Shown: piece after piece, positions 62,140 to 64,000 of the stretch
How positions within the stretch are numbered: the first letter of the stretch is position 1
Layout: every line of letters begins with the position of its first letter
Source of the DNA: Parvibaculum sp040216885
Lineage (GTDB): Bacteria; Pseudomonadota; Alphaproteobacteria; Parvibaculales; Parvibaculaceae
Direction of reading: 5' to 3'
DNA: 64,000 nucleotides
Assembly (NCBI GenBank): GCA_040216885.1
Contig: JAVJOG010000008.1
Span: 310,001 to 374,000 of the forward strand
Position numbers and translations under genes: made by a program
Notes under the pieces: model-generated
The model's database searches: none
The model's input: the letters and a program-made list of their open reading frames with translations, nothing else
Told to the model about the DNA's origin: nothing

Positions 62140-63513
62140 ATGTCGTCCAAGATTCCCATGGCAATGCATACGGCTTACGCCGACCTCGTCGACCGCTGTG
62201 CAGCGGCGGCGTTCGAGGACGCTTTTGCCGGGGACGGAACTTTCGTCGCCAAAACGGTGCGGGGACGGAAGTACTGGTATTTCCAGGAATCGACATCCGA
62301 AGGCCGACGACAAAAATACGTCGGCCCCGAAACAGAAGATCTGCTTGAGCAGATCGCAAGGCATAGAAATGCGCAGGACGACACTCGCGACCGTCAGTCG
62401 CTCGTGTCGATGCTTGTCCGGTCGGCCTATTTGCCTCGCCCGCAGGCGAAGATGGGGCAAGTTATTCAGGCCCTCGCAGAAGCTGGCGTGTTTCGATTGC
62501 GCGCGGTCTTGATAGGGACGACCGCGTACCAAACCTATGCTGCGATGCTCGGCGTCCGGCTACCGGCGGCGTCCATACAGACCGGCGATATCGACATTGC
62601 ACAGCATCGCACGATCTCGGTCGCCACCGAAGACAAGACGCCGCCCGCCCTGTCCGTTCTCCAGGAGGTAGATCCGAGCTTCCGCGCCGTACCGCATTTC
62701 GATCCAACACGCTCAACATCGTATATCGCGGATGGAGGCGTGCGCGTCGATTTCCTGACACCCAACAGAGGAGGGGACAGCGACGAACCAGAGCCCCTTC
62801 CGGCACTCGGGACTGACGCGGCGCCCTTGCGATTTCTCGACTATCTGATTCATGAACCGCAGCACGCCGTTGTGCTGCACGGTCCCGGAATCTATGTCAC
62901 CGTACCGTCCCCTGAACGTTACGCCCTGCACAAGCTGATCTTCACGCAAAGGCGGAACGACAGGAGTGAAAAGGGTCCGAAGAACATCGTGCAAGCGGAG
63001 AGCCTGCTTTCCGTACTGGTCGAGGACAGACCTTATGAACTGTCGGCAGCGTGGGCGGATGCCGTAAAACGCGGAAAGACATGGAAACGGCATCTTGCGC
63101 AAGGCCTCGCGCAAGTATCCGCCGGCACCAGAGACCGATTGCTGCAAACTGTCGGTGAAATGCGTTCATTCCTGCCCGGTCTCGATCTTAAATTTGCGGC
63201 ATCGCCAGCAAGATACGACCCAAATCGGGATGTCGTCTTCTTCTACGGTATTGCGGGAGGCGAAAGACATCGCTGCGCAATCTCGACCGAAGCGATTGAA
63301 GATCATTTCCTGGACCACGAAGAGGAATCCGGTTCCGACTTTGGAGACATAGAGGTCAACAAGAAGCGTGTACTGGAATCTTTTCGAAAAAACCGAAGCA
63401 GAATCGAAGCCCTGCTACGCGAGAAATTTCTGCTCTCTCCAGTCGAATCGACTGGGGAAACGCTTCTGAAATCGGCCGACATTCAGGTGCTTGAGAAACG
63501 ATCGAAGAGGTAG
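62140..63513 (+). CDS. GSU2403-type nucleotidyltransferase-fold protein with DUF1488-like C-terminus
   Basis: A 457-residue accessory protein. The N-terminal GTFVAKTVRGRKYWYFQ and YVGPETEDL segments are typical of the GSU2403 family. The nucleotidyltransferase-like core has LIGTTAYQTYAAMLG and the acidic TGDIDIAQ, followed by VRVDFLTPN. The last 90 residues contain VVFFYGIAGG, CAISTEAIEDHF, a pattern like DUF1488. The product may be a nucleotidyltransferase or a toxin-like enzyme, but activity is unknown. The gene stands alone, has no paired antitoxin, and starts two bases after a palindromic operator. It ends four bases before the convergent ubiD stop. GC content is somewhat lower than in neighbours. 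Confidence 0.7.
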   Translation: MSSKIPMAMHTAYADLVDRCAAAAFEDAFAGDGTFVAKTVRGRKYWYFQESTSEGRRQKYVGPETEDLLEQIARHRNAQDDTRDRQSLVSMLVRSAYLPRPQAKMGQVIQALAEAGVFRLRAVLIGTTAYQTYAAMLGVRLPAASIQTGDIDIAQHRTISVATEDKTPPALSVLQEVDPSFRAVPHFDPTRSTSYIADGGVRVDFLTPNRGGDSDEPEPLPALGTDAAPLRFLDYLIHEPQHAVVLHGPGIYVTVPSPERYALHKLIFTQRRNDRSEKGPKNIVQAESLLSVLVEDRPYELSAAWADAVKRGKTWKRHLAQGLAQVSAGTRDRLLQTVGEMRSFLPGLDLKFAASPARYDPNRDVVFFYGIAGGERHRCAISTEAIEDHFLDHEEESGSDFGDIEVNKKRVLESFRKNRSRIEALLREKFLLSPVESTGETLLKSADIQVLEKRSKR

Positions 63514-63517
63514 ACTT

Positions 63518-64000
63518 TCACTTCCAGATCGGTTTGCCGGTGCCGGGGAGGCCGAGGCTCGACCATTTTTTTGTCACCGCCTCAATTACCTCTTCGTCCA
63601 TGCGGATCTGGCGGCCCCATTCGCGCTTCGTTTCGGGCGGCCATTTGTTGGTGGCATCGAGGCCGATCTTGCCGCCGAGGCCGCTTTCGGGCGAGGCGAA
63701 GTCGAGATAGTCGATCGGCGTATTCTCGATCAGCGTCACGTCGCGCACCGGGTCCATCCGTGTGCTGATCGCCCACATGACATCCTTCCAGTCGCGTGCA
63801 TCGATGTCGTCGTCGACCACGATCACCCATTTCGTGTACATGAACTGGCGCAGATAGGACCAGGCGCCCATCATCACGCGCTTGGCGTGGCCCGGATAGG
63901 CCTTCTTCATCGAGATGACCGCGATGCGGTAGGAGCAGCCTTCAGGCGGCAGCCAGAAATCGACGATCTCGGGGAATTGCTGCTGGAGGAGCGGAATGAA
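63518..64000 (-). CDS. ubiD: UbiD family decarboxylase, C-terminal part (runs off window)
   Basis: The frame is open to the window edge, so the N-terminus is missing. The visible 160 residues include FPEIVDFWLPPEGCSYRIAV, KKAYPGHAKRVMMG and the IENTPIDYLDFASPESGLG motif of UbiD, and end in GTGKPIWK. UbiD is the prFMN-dependent 4-hydroxy-3-polyprenylbenzoate decarboxylase of ubiquinone synthesis. The stop is at 63518. Confidence 0.92.
   Translation of the reverse strand, partial: FIPLLQQQFPEIVDFWLPPEGCSYRIAVISMKKAYPGHAKRVMMGAWSYLRQFMYTKWVIVVDDDIDARDWKDVMWAISTRMDPVRDVTLIENTPIDYLDFASPESGLGGKIGLDATNKWPPETKREWGRQIRMDEEVIEAVTKKWSSLGLPGTGKPIWK

Overview
The window comes from a GC-rich alphaproteobacterium. 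The evidence is a CcrM-type GANTC methylase, a split F0 b/b' pair in the ATP synthase operon, a CoxF/DUF983/SURF1 cytochrome oxidase cluster, small DUF2093 and DUF4170 proteins, a DciA (DUF721) gene beside mutY and smc, and a pmbA-cysQ-DUF4170-msbA-waaA-lpxK cluster. The gene orders look like Parvibaculum or Rhizobiales relatives, but the genus cannot be fixed from the sequence alone. Almost all of the window is core chromosome; long antisense reading frames are common because of the base composition.

Layout. 1-5.2 kb: GxxExxY protein, RNase HII, CcrM, MutY (minus strand), DciA-like protein and a DsbA-like thioredoxin. 5.2-8.7 kb: SMC, ending at a strong terminator. 8.9-11.5 kb: the F0 operon atpI-B-E-b'-b with its own promoter and terminator. 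11.6-17.8 kb: dienelactone hydrolase, then on the minus strand the glycine cleavage operon gcvT-H-PA-PB plus an NTP_transf_6 protein, headed by a tandem glycine riboswitch. 17.9-21.1 kb: lipoprotein, then ispH-thrB-rnhA.

21.2-24.6 kb is the accessory highlight. A two-gene short-Argonaute defence system of the SPARDA type (DUF4365 nuclease-APAZ protein plus catalytically dead short pAgo) has visibly lower GC than its surroundings. It is followed by about 500 bp packed with fold-back repeats. 24.6-32.1 kb: small Cys-containing protein, peroxiredoxin, DsbD-N-like protein, YqgE, a GGDEF/EAL protein with a decayed GGDEF motif, GNAT and an M16 protease.

32.1-39.5 kb (minus strand) reads coxB-coxA-ctaB-coxF-coxC-DUF983-surf1-thrC-M16-GNAT: an aa3 oxidase with its heme and assembly factors, but without ctaG at its usual place. 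39.9-51.3 kb: TldD, a P-loop kinase-like protein, VOC protein, gshA, pfkA, GNAT, an APH-like kinase, purD, xseA, DUF2093 and an M23 peptidase. 51.3-60.8 kb (minus strand): a lipid A/envelope cluster (acyltransferase, lpxK, waaA, DUF374, MsbA-like ABC exporter, TspO, DUF4170, cysQ-like, pmbA/tldE, MAPEG). 61-64 kb: arfB, GNAT, a lone nucleotidyltransferase-fold gene behind a duplicated palindromic operator, and the 3' end of ubiD running off the window.

Signals that run across the window: a CTGTCA array with 11-bp period, matching a Pho box, occurs three times with nearly the same spacers (inside mutY, over the ispH start codon, and after tldD). TTATCCCC words cluster next to two of these. A 130-bp fold-back element occurs twice in opposite orientation. 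Six GANTC sites crowd the promoter region of the GANTC methylase gene.
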